From Algoriphagus mannitolivorans DSM 15301 (lineage in GTDB: Bacteria > Bacteroidota > Bacteroidia > Cytophagales > Cyclobacteriaceae), in contig NZ_KE386902.1 in assembly GCF_000429425.1 (NCBI RefSeq), forward strand, positions 175,481-239,480: DNA of 64,000 nt, read 5' to 3'. Position 1 is the stretch's first letter. The number at the start of each line of letters is the position of its first letter. The notes beneath the pieces were generated by a model. It did not search any database and was not told the origin of the DNA. It worked only from the letters and a program-made list of their open reading frames with translations. Of the stretch, positions 29,595 through 39,016 are shown piece by piece. Both the position numbers and the translations under genes were made by a program.

Positions 29595-30352
29595 TCTTCT
29601 CAGTTCTACTGCTGGTCTTTGGGTTGTCTGATGGATTTGCGCAAGGACTCTTTGGTCTGACTAGTACTTCGGGTTCGGATGATAAACCCATTTCTTACGG
29701 ATTCTTTCTTTCCGGACATACCTCTGGCTATCAACTTAGGTATTCCGAAGCGTTTGTCAAGGCAAGTGACCCAGTGACAGGAGGTGTACATTCTATCTAT
29801 CCCAAATTGACACCGGGATTCTCCTTGGGTTTTATCGGGATTTTGAGGTTTCACGATCAAGTTAACCTCCTTTTTACTCCCAAAATCGGATTTTATGAAT
29901 ACCACACAGAGGTAAATTACTTTGCCTCTCCTATCAATAATTTGCCCGGAACTGGCAATCCAAGTCCAAGCGAACCCAATGCATTTGGTATCCGAACCGA
30001 AGAACTGGTGAATGAAGAAACCGTGGTAGAACTTCCATTGCTTTTCAAATACCGCTCTCAGCGATTTAACAATACCCGGATGTACTTCATCGGGGGCGGA
30101 AGCTACCAATTCAGAACTAAATCTCAGGATGAAGCCAATGTGGACCCCATCGTTACCTCAGGAAAGGACTTCACCATAGAAGCAGGGATGGGATTTGAGA
30201 TCTATTTTCGCTTTTTCAAGTTTGCCCCTGAAATCCGCTTTTCCCATGGCTTAAACAATCTCTATTTGCCAGAGAAGACTGATCCGGCTTTCGCCTCTGC
30301 CATTGAATCCCTTCGCAGAAAGTCTATTACGATTTACCTTAATTTCCAATAA
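29543..30352 (+). CDS. porT: PorT-like outer-membrane protein of the type IX secretion system
   Basis: A 269-residue exported beta-barrel-like protein. The signal peptide is internal to the first 34 residues ([18 protein letters not shown]), preceded by an unusually long 15-residue N-region. Amphipathic strands ([40 protein letters not shown]) fit the PorT/SprT family. In Bacteroidota porT commonly follows ubiE, which supports the call. PorT is required for type IX protein export to the cell surface. The start at 29543 lies inside ubiE because no other start codon precedes the signal sequence. Confidence 0.65.
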   Translation: MQTTHFWYQLHLCRAKVIFSVLLLVFGLSDGFAQGLFGLTSTSGSDDKPISYGFFLSGHTSGYQLRYSEAFVKASDPVTGGVHSIYPKLTPGFSLGFIGILRFHDQVNLLFTPKIGFYEYHTEVNYFASPINNLPGTGNPSPSEPNAFGIRTEELVNEETVVELPLLFKYRSQRFNNTRMYFIGGGSYQFRTKSQDEANVDPIVTSGKDFTIEAGMGFEIYFRFFKFAPEIRFSHGLNNLYLPEKTDPAFASAIESLRRKSITIYLNFQ

Positions 30353-30488
30353 TCCTTCTTTGTAACGGAATTGTTTCCGTAGATTCTTAGGTATTTACTT
30401 TTTCATTCAAAACAGGAATTAAGCGGAATTCGCTACTTTAAGCATGCCTCATTCAAGGAGGCAGTTCCCAAAATAACCTGAAGTGCCT

Positions 30489-30701
30489 ATGAATTCCCAA
30501 AAATGGATACTGCTCGTATCCACAGTAGTCTTATTGACTCTTGTATCCTTCCTTTTTTTGTTTTCCCAAGGAAAATCAAACCCAATGTTGGGCCCGGTGC
30601 CTTATGTGTTTTGGGTTAGTTTTCTGGTGACCTGCATAGTCGTAGTCTTGACTTTTGTCGGCTCTAGAATTTTTCCTCATCTAGATTCCAATAAGAAATG
30701 A
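30489..30701 (+). CDS. Small membrane protein, symporter partner (DUF3311/YhdT-like)
   Basis: A 70-residue protein with two transmembrane helices and a short GPVPYVFWVSF motif between them. This resembles the small proteins (DUF3311 or YhdT type) that are paired with SSS-family symporters. The ATGA overlap with the symporter gene supports a joint role. The start was set at the ATG at 30489 rather than the GTG six bases upstream. Confidence 0.65.
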   Translation: MNSQKWILLVSTVVLLTLVSFLFLFSQGKSNPMLGPVPYVFWVSFLVTCIVVVLTFVGSRIFPHLDSNKK

Positions 30702-32110
30702 CAGGCTGGCTGATTTTCTTTTTCCTGCTGTTTTTGGCCTCTTTGGCCTACGCCTCTTACAAGTCTTATCGGAAAAACAGGAGTTCAGATGAGTTTATGC
30801 TGGCTGGATCCAATATTGGGACTATCCTTGGTTTCTTGACTTTTTCTGCGGCACTTTTCAGTGCTTTTACCTTCATGGGAATGCCTGATTTCTTCCGGGT
30901 TCATGGGGTAGGAGCCTGGATATTTTTGGGCTTCTCAGATGCTTTGATGGTGTTCTTTATCCTCTGGTTTGGCTATGCGCTGCGCAAAAGAGCAGCAGAG
31001 GTGGGATATCAGGGGGTTGCTGGTTTTGTGCAAAGTTGCTTCCAAAACAAATGGGCAGGATATCTGGTATTCGTGAGTTCCTTTTTGTTTTTGATCCCTT
31101 ATGTAGCGATCCAAATCCGGGGAATATCCATTTTCCTTAATGCTGCATTCCCGGATTTAATGCCCTTTTGGGGTTGGTCGGCCTTGTTGGTCATGATCAT
31201 GCTGGTTTATTCAGAAATAGGAGGGCTCAAAGCCATCATGTATAGCGATGCCATTCAGGGGGTAATCTTGTTGGTAGTGATTTGGATCATTGGGGTCACC
31301 TGCCTGTCCATGGCGGGTGGTGTAGAAGCCGGTACCCGCGCAGTCATGGAGAGCAATGAGGCTTTATTGTCTCTTCCTGGGCCCAAGGGATTGTTCAGTT
31401 CCGCCTTTTTGATTGCTTCGACCATTGCCATTGTCATGATTCCGGTTTCTCAGCCTCAATTCACCACCCGATTGGTAGTCATGAAAAACCTCAAATCCGT
31501 CCATAAAATGGCCTATGCGGTTGGTATCTTTGCTATTCTGGTGATACTTCCTACCGCTTTTATCGGATTGTATGGGGCGGTAAGCTATGCTGACAGCAGC
31601 ACCGCTGAATTTCTTTCTTCAGCCTTACTCTTTGATCAGGCAAATCCCGTTGCAGCCTTGGCGGTGGTAGGTCTTTTTGCGGCTTGTCTTTCTACAACCA
31701 ATGCCCAAATTTTCGCTTTGGGTACTGAACTGAGGTCCTTGCTGAAGGGAGAGGACAAGAAAAAAATGAGAATTACACAATTGGCGATTTTGGTATTTTC
31801 GCTGATCGTGTTGGTTTTTTCTACCTTGATCAGTGATGAACTGGTGCTATTGGCAAGAGTAAGTTTTGCAGGCACTTCGATGATTGCTCCCGTTGTTTTG
31901 AGTGCTGTGATTTTCCAAAAGCCTCCCAAATCCATCTTGATTTTATCTGCCATTGCTTTAGGGTATTTCGTGCTCAGCTTACTGGGATGGGTTCCGGCAG
32001 GATTTGTTGGATTGCCCACCGATGCAGCCATGTACCTGATCTTAATTCCAGCGACAGCTATTTTGATGCTGGTTCACCATTACAATAACAAGAAAACTTA
32101 TGCAGCTTAA
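30698..32110 (+). CDS. Sodium:solute symporter (SSS family)
   Basis: A 470-residue inner-membrane transporter with about 13 helices. SSS family markers are RSSDEFMLAGSNIG after the first helix, the GFLTFSAALFSAFTFMG core helix, and YSEIGGLKAIMYSDAIQG. It should import a small organic solute with Na+. The substrate is probably a sugar or sugar acid, given the four coupled genes. It overlaps the small upstream gene by 4 bp and the GH88 gene by 11 bp. Confidence 0.9.
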   Translation: MTGWLIFFFLLFLASLAYASYKSYRKNRSSDEFMLAGSNIGTILGFLTFSAALFSAFTFMGMPDFFRVHGVGAWIFLGFSDALMVFFILWFGYALRKRAAEVGYQGVAGFVQSCFQNKWAGYLVFVSSFLFLIPYVAIQIRGISIFLNAAFPDLMPFWGWSALLVMIMLVYSEIGGLKAIMYSDAIQGVILLVVIWIIGVTCLSMAGGVEAGTRAVMESNEALLSLPGPKGLFSSAFLIASTIAIVMIPVSQPQFTTRLVVMKNLKSVHKMAYAVGIFAILVILPTAFIGLYGAVSYADSSTAEFLSSALLFDQANPVAALAVVGLFAACLSTTNAQIFALGTELRSLLKGEDKKKMRITQLAILVFSLIVLVFSTLISDELVLLARVSFAGTSMIAPVVLSAVIFQKPPKSILILSAIALGYFVLSLLGWVPAGFVGLPTDAAMYLILIPATAILMLVHHYNNKKTYAA

Positions 32111-33479
32111 TTTTGACTTTAGCATAAAAGAAGTACAAAAACTCCTCCCCAGATTTTGGGAGCTTTCAGCCCAAAAAATCCGCTCTATCGAGGAGAGTTT
32201 TGACACCTCCAAGGGAGCACCAGTTTTTACGGAAAATGGAATTTACGTGACTCGTGGCTGGACGGAATGGACTCAGGGCTTTCAGTTTGGGTCTTCCATT
32301 TTGCAGTTTGATGCTACGGGAGAAAAGGATTTTCTGGAAATCGGCCGAAGGAATACCGTTCAAAAAATGGCTCCCCATCTCACGCATATTGGGGTTCATG
32401 ACCATGGGTTTAACAATGTAAGTACCTATGGAAATCTCCTTAGACTGATCCTTGAAGGAAAAATAGAGGGTACAAGCTGGGAGAAAGAGTTTTACCAACT
32501 TGCCCTCAAAGTGACGGGAGCCGTTCAAGCCACCCGTTGGACAAAAATCCCAAGCGGAGGTTTTATTTATTCCTTCAATGGGCCTCACTCTTTGTTTGTG
32601 GACACGATCCGAAGTTGCCGGGCCTTGGTGGTCTCCCACCAATTGGGACATGTGCTTCAAGGGGAAAATGATGTCAAAATTTCCCTGATTCAAAGAGCTG
32701 TTCAGCATCTGTTGAGTACGGTTCGTTATTCTGTTTTTTATGGAAAAGGAAGGGATAGTTACGATGTGCCGGGCAGAACTGCCCATGAAATAATCTTTAA
32801 TACCAACGATGGCAATTACCGCTGCCCCAATTCCCAGCAGGGATATACCGGCTTCAGTACATGGACCCGTGGACTGGCCTGGGCGATTTGTGGGATCGGA
32901 GAGACCTTGGAAATTCTGGATCAAATCCAGGAGGATGACTATGCAGCCGTGATTTCCAAAGATGGGTTAATCCAAGAATTGACTCAAGCGGCCATTGCCA
33001 CTTGCGAATTTTACCTTGCCAATACCCCTGTGGATGGAATTCCCTATTGGGACACCGGAGCCCCAAATCTCCACCTCCTGGGAGATTACCTTCAAAGACC
33101 TGCGGATCCTTTTAACCTCCATGAACCAGTGGACAGCTCTGCTGCCTGCATCGCCGCCCAAGGCTTGATCCGAATTGGGAATTATCTTAAGGATTCAGAT
33201 CCAGAAAGGTCCAAAAAATACTTTCAGGCTGGAATTCAAGTGGCCGGAGTTCTTTTTGCTGAACCCTACCTTTCTGTCCAAAAAGAGCATCAGGGATTGA
33301 TTTTGCACTCTATCTATCATCAACCTAACGGTTGGGATTATGTACCGGAAAAGGGGAAAGTTGCCCATGGGGAATCCAGCATGTGGGGAGATTACCATGC
33401 CAGAGAACTCGCTTTGCTGATTCAAAAGATGGGAAATCAAGAACCTTATTACACTTACCTAAACTGTATCGGAAAATGA
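32100..33479 (+). CDS. GH88-family unsaturated glucuronyl hydrolase-like protein
   Basis: A 459-residue alpha6/alpha6-barrel protein. The motif GVHDHGF contains Asp101, and GPHSLFVDTIRS contains Asp168. These correspond to the two catalytic Asp residues of unsaturated glucuronyl hydrolases. Further GH88/105 markers are QGYTGFSTWTRGLAWAI, PVDSSAACIAAQGLIRIG and WGDYHARELAL. GH88 enzymes hydrate the C4-C5 double bond of unsaturated uronic acids at the non-reducing end of oligosaccharides made by lyases. There is no signal peptide, so it acts in the cytosol on something the symporter imports. It overlaps the flanking genes by 11 and 4 bp. Confidence 0.82.
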   Translation: MQLNFDFSIKEVQKLLPRFWELSAQKIRSIEESFDTSKGAPVFTENGIYVTRGWTEWTQGFQFGSSILQFDATGEKDFLEIGRRNTVQKMAPHLTHIGVHDHGFNNVSTYGNLLRLILEGKIEGTSWEKEFYQLALKVTGAVQATRWTKIPSGGFIYSFNGPHSLFVDTIRSCRALVVSHQLGHVLQGENDVKISLIQRAVQHLLSTVRYSVFYGKGRDSYDVPGRTAHEIIFNTNDGNYRCPNSQQGYTGFSTWTRGLAWAICGIGETLEILDQIQEDDYAAVISKDGLIQELTQAAIATCEFYLANTPVDGIPYWDTGAPNLHLLGDYLQRPADPFNLHEPVDSSAACIAAQGLIRIGNYLKDSDPERSKKYFQAGIQVAGVLFAEPYLSVQKEHQGLILHSIYHQPNGWDYVPEKGKVAHGESSMWGDYHARELALLIQKMGNQEPYYTYLNCIGK

Positions 33480-34918
33480 GCGGCAAATACAAACCACAAT
33501 ATCCCCGAGTGGCCCAGCTCAAAACAGCGGAGATTTTTCGGCAACATTTGGATCAGGAAGGTATCGGGATGGAGTTTGATGAGATTTTGGAGTCAGGTGA
33601 AAAATCACCTTTTGCCAAGCCGCATATCCTCAGGTCTGGAAGAAAAATCGGGAATGCCTTATGTATCCTTCCGATGGAAGGTTGGGACGGAACGGAAGAT
33701 GGACGGCCTTCTGAATTGACCAGAAGGCGATGGAAAAACTTCGCTCTGAGTGGGGCTAAATTGTTATGGGGCTGTGAGGCCGTAGCGGTTAGACCCGAGG
33801 GGAGAGCAAATCCCAATCAGTTGATGCTGAATCCAGACACATTTTCTGAATTTGTGGACCTGTTCCAGATGCTTCAGGAAACTCATTTAGAATATTTTGG
33901 GGATACTTCGGATCTTTTGATCGGATTGCAACTCACTCATTCGGGGCGGTTTTGCAAGCCTTTTGACAAAAAGAAAATGGAACCGAGAATTCTTTATCCT
34001 CATCCGGTATTGAATCAAAAGTTTGGCCTTTCAGATGACTATCCTGTAATGAGCGATGAAGAAATTGACTCCATCATCGCGGATTATATCAAGGCCGCTG
34101 TCCTGGCTCAGCAGGCAGGGTTTCATTTCGTGGACATCAAACATTGCCATGGATACCTTGGGCATGAATTTCTGAGTGCGTATGACCGGGAAGGAAAGTA
34201 TGGGGGTAGTTTTGAAAACCGAACTCGTTTTCTCCGAGAAATTGTTCGGGGTATTCAGCGGGAAGCCCCTGGACTGGAGATTGGCGTTCGGATGAGTATT
34301 TTCGATTGGGCGCCATTTCAAAAAGGGCCTGAAGAGACTGGGATTCCAGCCGCAAAGGCTCCTTATCTCTATGCTTTTGGCGGAGAAGAGAGCGGAATTC
34401 AAGCCAAAATGAGCGAGTCTTTTCAGTTTTTGGAAGTGCTCAAAGAACTCGGGATTGAGCTTTTCTGTACCACTGCCGGTAGTCCTTACTACAATCCGCA
34501 CATTCAGAGACCGGCGCTTTTCCCTCCATCGGATGGATATTTGCCACCGGAGGATCCTTTGCATGGGGTGGCCAGACAAATCCAGGCAACTGCAGAAATC
34601 AAGCAGGCCTATCCGGAGTTCTATGTGATCGGCTCTGCCTATTCCTATCTGCAGGAATGGCTTCCCAATGTTGGCCATCATGTCCTAAGATCAGGGAAAG
34701 CAGATTCCATAGGATTTGGCAGGATGGTGCTGAGCTATCCGGATATGCCGGCGGATATCCTGAAAGGGGAGGGCTTGAAACGGGCCAAAATCTGTAGGAC
34801 CTTTTCGGACTGTACAACCGCGCCGAGAAACGGGATGATTTCGGGATGTTTTCCATTGGATCCTCTATACAAAAACATGCCGGAATACGATCAACTTAAA
34901 ATCCTGAAAGGAGAATGA
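33476..34918 (+). CDS. Old Yellow Enzyme-like NADH:flavin oxidoreductase
   Basis: A 480-residue FMN-dependent TIM-barrel protein of the OYE family. It has LQLTHSGR (FMN contact), FHFVDIKHCHGYLGHEFLS (the H-x-x-H-G-Y-L substrate motif) and GGSFENRTRFLREI. The C-terminal part has CRTFSDCTTAPRNGMISGC. This keeps cysteines around the position where 2,4-dienoyl-CoA reductase relatives hold an iron-sulfur cluster, but in altered spacing. The ATG at 33476 overlaps the GH88 stop (ATGA); the longer open frame upstream lies entirely inside GH88. It probably reduces or dehydrogenates an unsaturated sugar-derived carbonyl, which is an inference from context. Confidence 0.85.
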   Translation: MSGKYKPQYPRVAQLKTAEIFRQHLDQEGIGMEFDEILESGEKSPFAKPHILRSGRKIGNALCILPMEGWDGTEDGRPSELTRRRWKNFALSGAKLLWGCEAVAVRPEGRANPNQLMLNPDTFSEFVDLFQMLQETHLEYFGDTSDLLIGLQLTHSGRFCKPFDKKKMEPRILYPHPVLNQKFGLSDDYPVMSDEEIDSIIADYIKAAVLAQQAGFHFVDIKHCHGYLGHEFLSAYDREGKYGGSFENRTRFLREIVRGIQREAPGLEIGVRMSIFDWAPFQKGPEETGIPAAKAPYLYAFGGEESGIQAKMSESFQFLEVLKELGIELFCTTAGSPYYNPHIQRPALFPPSDGYLPPEDPLHGVARQIQATAEIKQAYPEFYVIGSAYSYLQEWLPNVGHHVLRSGKADSIGFGRMVLSYPDMPADILKGEGLKRAKICRTFSDCTTAPRNGMISGCFPLDPLYKNMPEYDQLKILKGE

Positions 34919-35685
34919 GAAAAGTAGCATTAATCACCGGAGGTACCCGAGGGATCGGATTGGGTATTGCCCAAAAACTCGCCCAAGAAGGAATTGATTT
35001 GGCTTTGAATGGGGTAAGACCAGCATCTGAGGTAGAGGAAGTGATTTCATCCCTCAGAAATGAAGGAGTCCGGGTAGCGTATTTCCAAGGAAATATTGCT
35101 GAGAAAAAAGACAGGGATTCCATTCTTGAGGGGGTGAGAAAAGAGTTTGGGGCTTTGAATTTTCTGGTCAACAATGCCGGAGTTGCACCGAGAGTGAGAG
35201 CGGATGTATTGGAAGTTCAGGAGGAAGATTTTGATCATTTGATGGGGATCAATTTGCGCGGGACATTTTTTCTATCGCAGGCAGTGGTGCGTTGGATGCT
35301 TGAGCAAAAAGCCAATTCACCTTCCTCTGACTTTGCTTTGGTGACCATTACTTCAGTATCTGCACAACTTGCCTCAACCAATCGAGTCACCTATTGCATG
35401 GCGAAATCAGGCCTTTCCATGATGTCTCAGGTATTTGCTGTCCGCTTAGCGAGTCAGCAAATTCCGGTTTTTGAAATCCAGCCAGGAGTCATTGCTACAG
35501 ACATGACAGAGAAAGTGAAAGAGATTTATGAGGAGAAGATTGCCAATGGATTGACTCTGGACCCCAGAATGGGGACTCCGGAAGATGTTGGGAAAATTGT
35601 GGCAGCCTTGGTTCGGGGAGATTTCCCCTATGCTACCGGGCAAATTATTGTAGTTGACGGAGGATTGACGGTGGGGCGATTGTAG
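34915..35685 (+). CDS. Short-chain dehydrogenase/reductase (SDR)
   Basis: A 256-residue classical SDR. The cofactor motif is TGGTRGIGLGIAQ, with NNAG at about residue 85. The catalytic Ser lies in TSVSAQ, and Tyr-Lys in YCMAKSG. The C-terminus ATGQIIVVDGGLTV is typical. It resembles 3-ketoacyl-ACP reductases, but as the last gene of the symporter-GH88-OYE operon it more likely acts on a sugar-derived alcohol or ketone. It overlaps the preceding gene by 4 bp (ATGA). Confidence 0.88.
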   Translation: MRKVALITGGTRGIGLGIAQKLAQEGIDLALNGVRPASEVEEVISSLRNEGVRVAYFQGNIAEKKDRDSILEGVRKEFGALNFLVNNAGVAPRVRADVLEVQEEDFDHLMGINLRGTFFLSQAVVRWMLEQKANSPSSDFALVTITSVSAQLASTNRVTYCMAKSGLSMMSQVFAVRLASQQIPVFEIQPGVIATDMTEKVKEIYEEKIANGLTLDPRMGTPEDVGKIVAALVRGDFPYATGQIIVVDGGLTVGRL

Positions 35686-35723
35686 ACTTTTAAAAATGCC
35701 CTTCAATTGCCTAATTTGGCTGG

Positions 35724-37019
35724 ATGAAGCCCCAACTTAAAACCGAAGTCCTAGCCGGAATTTCAACCTTTCTGGCCTGTTTTTACATCATCATTGTCAA
35801 TCCTGCCATTCTTGCTGAAGCAGGAATGCCCTTTTCGGCAGTCCTTACCGCGACGGTATTGGTATCGGCATTCGGAAGTTTGATGATGGGGCTGTATGCC
35901 AAAAATCCCATCGTAGTCGCTCCGGGAATGGGGATCAATGCCTTTTTTACCTATACCGCAGTCAAGGGTTTCGGGCTGAGTTTTGAGGAAGCATTGGGAG
36001 CTGTATTTTGGTCCGGCGTGATTTTTTTGGTTTTGTCGGCTTTTCAAGCCCGTGAAAAAATTATTCAGGCTATTCCCGTGGCCATTCGGCATGCTGTTTC
36101 AGCCGGGATCGGCTTGTTTATCTGTTTTATCGGTTTTCAAAACGCCCATTTCATAGTGGATAATTCAGCGACATTGGTGGGGATGGCTCAGTTTAAAGAT
36201 CCTATTTCCCTGACTTTTCTGGCGGGCTTGTTGGTTACCGGGGCCCTTTTGATCCGTAAAGTCTCCGGAGCCATCATTTTCGGAATTCTCTTTACCACCT
36301 TGCTTGCCTGGCCAATCGGAAGATGGTGGGGGGATGCTTCAGAGGTAAATTTTGGAATATCTACTCTGGTAAATTTTACAGGCTTTTTTGCCATGCCGGA
36401 TTTTAGTTTGGTAGGAAAGGCGGATATTTTAGGTTCTCTGAGGGTCGCCTATGTCCCGATTATTTTTGTATTCACCTTTACCATTTTGTTTGATGGGATT
36501 TCCACTTTCGTGGGGCTTTCTGAAGCTTCCGGTTTAAAGGACCCGGACGGTACGCCCAGAAATATGCGCAAATCCCTGATGACGGATTCTTTTGCAACTC
36601 TCTTTGCGGGATTGGTGGGCAGTAGCTCTGGAACGGCCTATATCGAATCTGCCGTAGGTATAGAGGAAGGAGGGAGGACCGGACTTACTGCCATCACGGC
36701 CGGTTTGCTGTTTCTTCCATTCATGTTTTTCTCCCCGCTTTTGTCCATCATTCCCTCGATTGCCAGCTCGATTGCTTTGGTGCTGGTTGGCTCTTTTATG
36801 GTGATTCCTCTGACGAAAATCAATTGGCATAACCCTCAGGAGGCATTTCCTTCCTTCTTGACCATTGTCTTAATTCCATTCACCTACAGTCTTTCAGTGG
36901 GAATTTCGTTTGGCTTTATCTCATGGACGGTACTACTACTTCTGACAGGTAAAACTTCTCAAATCAACCCGATTTTAGCAGTGATCAGTGTACTTTCGCT
37001 TTTCTTTTTGTGGATATGA
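35724..37019 (+). CDS. NCS2 family purine permease (AzgA-like)
   Basis: A 431-residue membrane transporter with about 13 helices. AzgA-type signatures are IIVNPAILAEAGMP, VVAPGMGINAFFTYT and SSSGTAYIESAVGIEEGGRTGL. AzgA-like proteins import adenine, guanine or hypoxanthine with protons. The gene is translationally coupled (ATGA) to an exported MTA/SAH nucleosidase that releases adenine, so adenine is the likely physiological substrate. Confidence 0.9.
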   Translation: MKPQLKTEVLAGISTFLACFYIIIVNPAILAEAGMPFSAVLTATVLVSAFGSLMMGLYAKNPIVVAPGMGINAFFTYTAVKGFGLSFEEALGAVFWSGVIFLVLSAFQAREKIIQAIPVAIRHAVSAGIGLFICFIGFQNAHFIVDNSATLVGMAQFKDPISLTFLAGLLVTGALLIRKVSGAIIFGILFTTLLAWPIGRWWGDASEVNFGISTLVNFTGFFAMPDFSLVGKADILGSLRVAYVPIIFVFTFTILFDGISTFVGLSEASGLKDPDGTPRNMRKSLMTDSFATLFAGLVGSSSGTAYIESAVGIEEGGRTGLTAITAGLLFLPFMFFSPLLSIIPSIASSIALVLVGSFMVIPLTKINWHNPQEAFPSFLTIVLIPFTYSLSVGISFGFISWTVLLLLTGKTSQINPILAVISVLSLFFLWI

Positions 37020-37822
37020 TACCGAGCCAGTTGAAAAAGTTATTCTTCCTGATTTGCTTCTTAGGATTGGTTAATCTGGGCTTTGCCCAAAGAATAGCCA
37101 TTATGGGAGCCTTAGATGCAGAGATTTCCATTTTGTTGGAGGAAATGGGAAAGGTGAAAACAGAAACCCATGGTGGAATTGACTTTTACAAGGGAAAGCT
37201 GAAGGGCAAAAAAGTGGTTGTTTTAAAAGCCGGAGTTGGAAAAGTCAATGCATCTTATTCCACAGCAGTTTTGGTGGAAAATTATAATCCCAAGGCCCTG
37301 ATATTTACCGGGGTGGCTGGAGGCTTGGATCCTGAAGCCTTGCCGGGAGATATTGTGGTCGGAGATAAATTGGTTCAATATGATTTTGGGCAAATTGACT
37401 CCACGGGGTTTCAGGTAGCGCCTTTCAGGAAACTGAGAGGCGGAAATCATGAAGATCTTTTCATTTATGCAGATGCCGCCTTGGTCCAAAAGGCCATACT
37501 AGTAGCGGCATCAGTGGACTTGGAGCCTATTTCCGGGAGGAAGCCAAAAGTGTATCAGGGGGTGATTGCGACTGGGGATGTTTTTATCAGCAGCGATGAT
37601 AAAGCAAGGTGGCTGTATGAAGAATTTGGAGCTTTGGCTACCGAAATGGAAGGGGCTGCCATCGCTCATCTTTGCCGGACTTTGGAAATTCCTTTTGTCA
37701 TTATCCGTTCCTGCAGCGACAATGCCAACAATCATGCAAGGGTAAATTTCAATGCATTCGTGGGACCAGCTTCGGTCAATTCATCAAGGATTGTTTTGGG
37801 GATATTAGAAATTATGCAGTAA
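37016..37822 (+). CDS. Exported 5'-methylthioadenosine/S-adenosylhomocysteine nucleosidase
   Basis: A 268-residue nucleoside-phosphorylase-fold protein matching MTAN. The motif GALDAEISILLEEM supplies the first catalytic Glu. TEMEGAAIAHLC supplies the ribose-binding Glu, and RSCSDNANNHARVNF supplies the general-acid Asp of E. coli MtnN. Unlike MtnN, this enzyme begins with a signal peptide (LFFLICFLGLVNLGFAQ), so it should work in the periplasm. It would split MTA, SAH or 5'-deoxyadenosine into adenine and a thioribose. The start is the ATG at 37016 that overlaps the permease stop by 4 bp. Confidence 0.88.
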   Translation: MIPSQLKKLFFLICFLGLVNLGFAQRIAIMGALDAEISILLEEMGKVKTETHGGIDFYKGKLKGKKVVVLKAGVGKVNASYSTAVLVENYNPKALIFTGVAGGLDPEALPGDIVVGDKLVQYDFGQIDSTGFQVAPFRKLRGGNHEDLFIYADAALVQKAILVAASVDLEPISGRKPKVYQGVIATGDVFISSDDKARWLYEEFGALATEMEGAAIAHLCRTLEIPFVIIRSCSDNANNHARVNFNAFVGPASVNSSRIVLGILEIMQ

Positions 37823-37823
37823 A

Positions 37824-37878
37824 CAGTATTCAGTATGCAGTCTGCTTATTGCCAACTGCATACTGCCCACTGTTTATT
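37824..37878. repeat. Degenerate heptanucleotide array (GCAGTAT type)
   Basis: Read on the minus strand the spacer falls into sevens: GGCAGTA, TGCAGTT, GGCAATA, AGCAGAC, TGCATAC, TGAATAC, TGTTTAC. It fills nearly the whole gap between the nucleosidase and the convergent acyl-CoA dehydrogenase. Confidence 0.75.
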
Positions 37879-39016
37879 TCAACACTTCCCTCGAAATCAC
37901 CAGCTTCTGGATCTCGGAAGTTCCTTCACCAATGGTGCAAAGCTTGGAATCCCGGTAGTATTTTTCCACAGGGTAGTCTTTTGTAAACCCATAACCTCCA
38001 AAAATCTGAACCGCCTCGTTGGATACAGACACGGCCACTTCTGAGGCGTACAATTTGGCTTGCGCACCTTCCAAGGTGACTTTCTCTCCACGATTCTTCA
38101 AGTCCGCCGCTTTAAAAGTAAGTAGCTTGGCAGCTTCTACCTGGGTGGACATCTCTGCTAATTTGAAGGATATTCCCTGAAAGCTTGAAATGGGTTTATT
38201 AAACTGATGTCTCTCCTTGGAATACTGAATGGAGGCTTCCAAAGCACCTTCTGCAATGCCCAGAGAAAGGGCTGCGATGGAAATTCTTCCACCATCCAAA
38301 ATCTTCATGGATTGGATAAATCCATCCCCCACTTTTCCCAAAACCTGGCTTTCATGGACTTTGCAATCCTCGAAAATGATTTCGGCAGTCTCGGAAGCCC
38401 GCATGCCCAGTTTGTCTTCTTTCCTTCCTCCTTTGAATCCAGGAGTTCCTTTTTCAATGATAAAAGCAGTCATTCCATGGCTGTCACCAACTTCCCCGGT
38501 GCGGGCAATCACCACTGCCACATCGCCTGAATACCCATGCGTGATGAAGTTTTTGGCACCGTTGAGGATGAAATATTCACCTTCTTTCTTGGCAACAGTA
38601 CGCATGTTTCCGGCATCCGAACCCGTATTCGGCTCAGTCAAGCCCCAGGCTCCAAGCCACTCACAGGTGGCTAGTTTGGGTAGGTATTTTTTCTTCTGCT
38701 CCTCATTGCCAAACATCATGATGTGACCGGTGCAAAGGGAATTGTGTGCCGCCATCGAAAGCCCAACGGAGGGATCGAGTTTTGCCAATTCGACGATGGC
38801 AGTTACATATTCGAAATATCCGAATCCTGAACCCCCATATTCGGTTGGGACTAAAACCCCCATCAAGCCAAGCTCTCCAAGTTTTTTGAAAACAGGTAGG
38901 GGGAAATGATTTTGATCGTCCCATTCTTTGCGAAATGGGGTGATTTCTTTTGCTCCGAAATCCCGGATCATTTGAGCGATCATTCGCTGGTTTTCATTCG
39001 ATGAAAAATCCATCAT
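37874..39016 (-). CDS. Acyl-CoA dehydrogenase, short/medium-chain type
   Basis: A 380-residue acyl-CoA dehydrogenase of standard length. GLTEPNTGSDAGNMRT is the FAD/substrate motif, and SYSKERHQFNKPISSFQ-like and QIFGGYGFTKDYPVEKYYRD segments follow. The C-terminal IGEGTSEIQKLVISREVL carries the catalytic Glu. It resembles butyryl-CoA and related dehydrogenases of Bacteroidota that feed electrons to ETF during fatty-acid or branched-chain amino-acid breakdown. The 218-bp spacer upstream, shared with the divergent histidine-kinase gene, is AT-rich and holds no obvious feature. Confidence 0.93.
   Translation of the reverse strand: MMDFSSNENQRMIAQMIRDFGAKEITPFRKEWDDQNHFPLPVFKKLGELGLMGVLVPTEYGGSGFGYFEYVTAIVELAKLDPSVGLSMAAHNSLCTGHIMMFGNEEQKKKYLPKLATCEWLGAWGLTEPNTGSDAGNMRTVAKKEGEYFILNGAKNFITHGYSGDVAVVIARTGEVGDSHGMTAFIIEKGTPGFKGGRKEDKLGMRASETAEIIFEDCKVHESQVLGKVGDGFIQSMKILDGGRISIAALSLGIAEGALEASIQYSKERHQFNKPISSFQGISFKLAEMSTQVEAAKLLTFKAADLKNRGEKVTLEGAQAKLYASEVAVSVSNEAVQIFGGYGFTKDYPVEKYYRDSKLCTIGEGTSEIQKLVISREVLK

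Noticed and set aside
33332-33475. Extended N-terminus of the Old Yellow Enzyme-like protein
   Set aside because: The 48 extra codons lie wholly inside the GH88-like gene. The ATGA overlap at 33476 gives the normal N-terminus and fits the coupling style of this operon.
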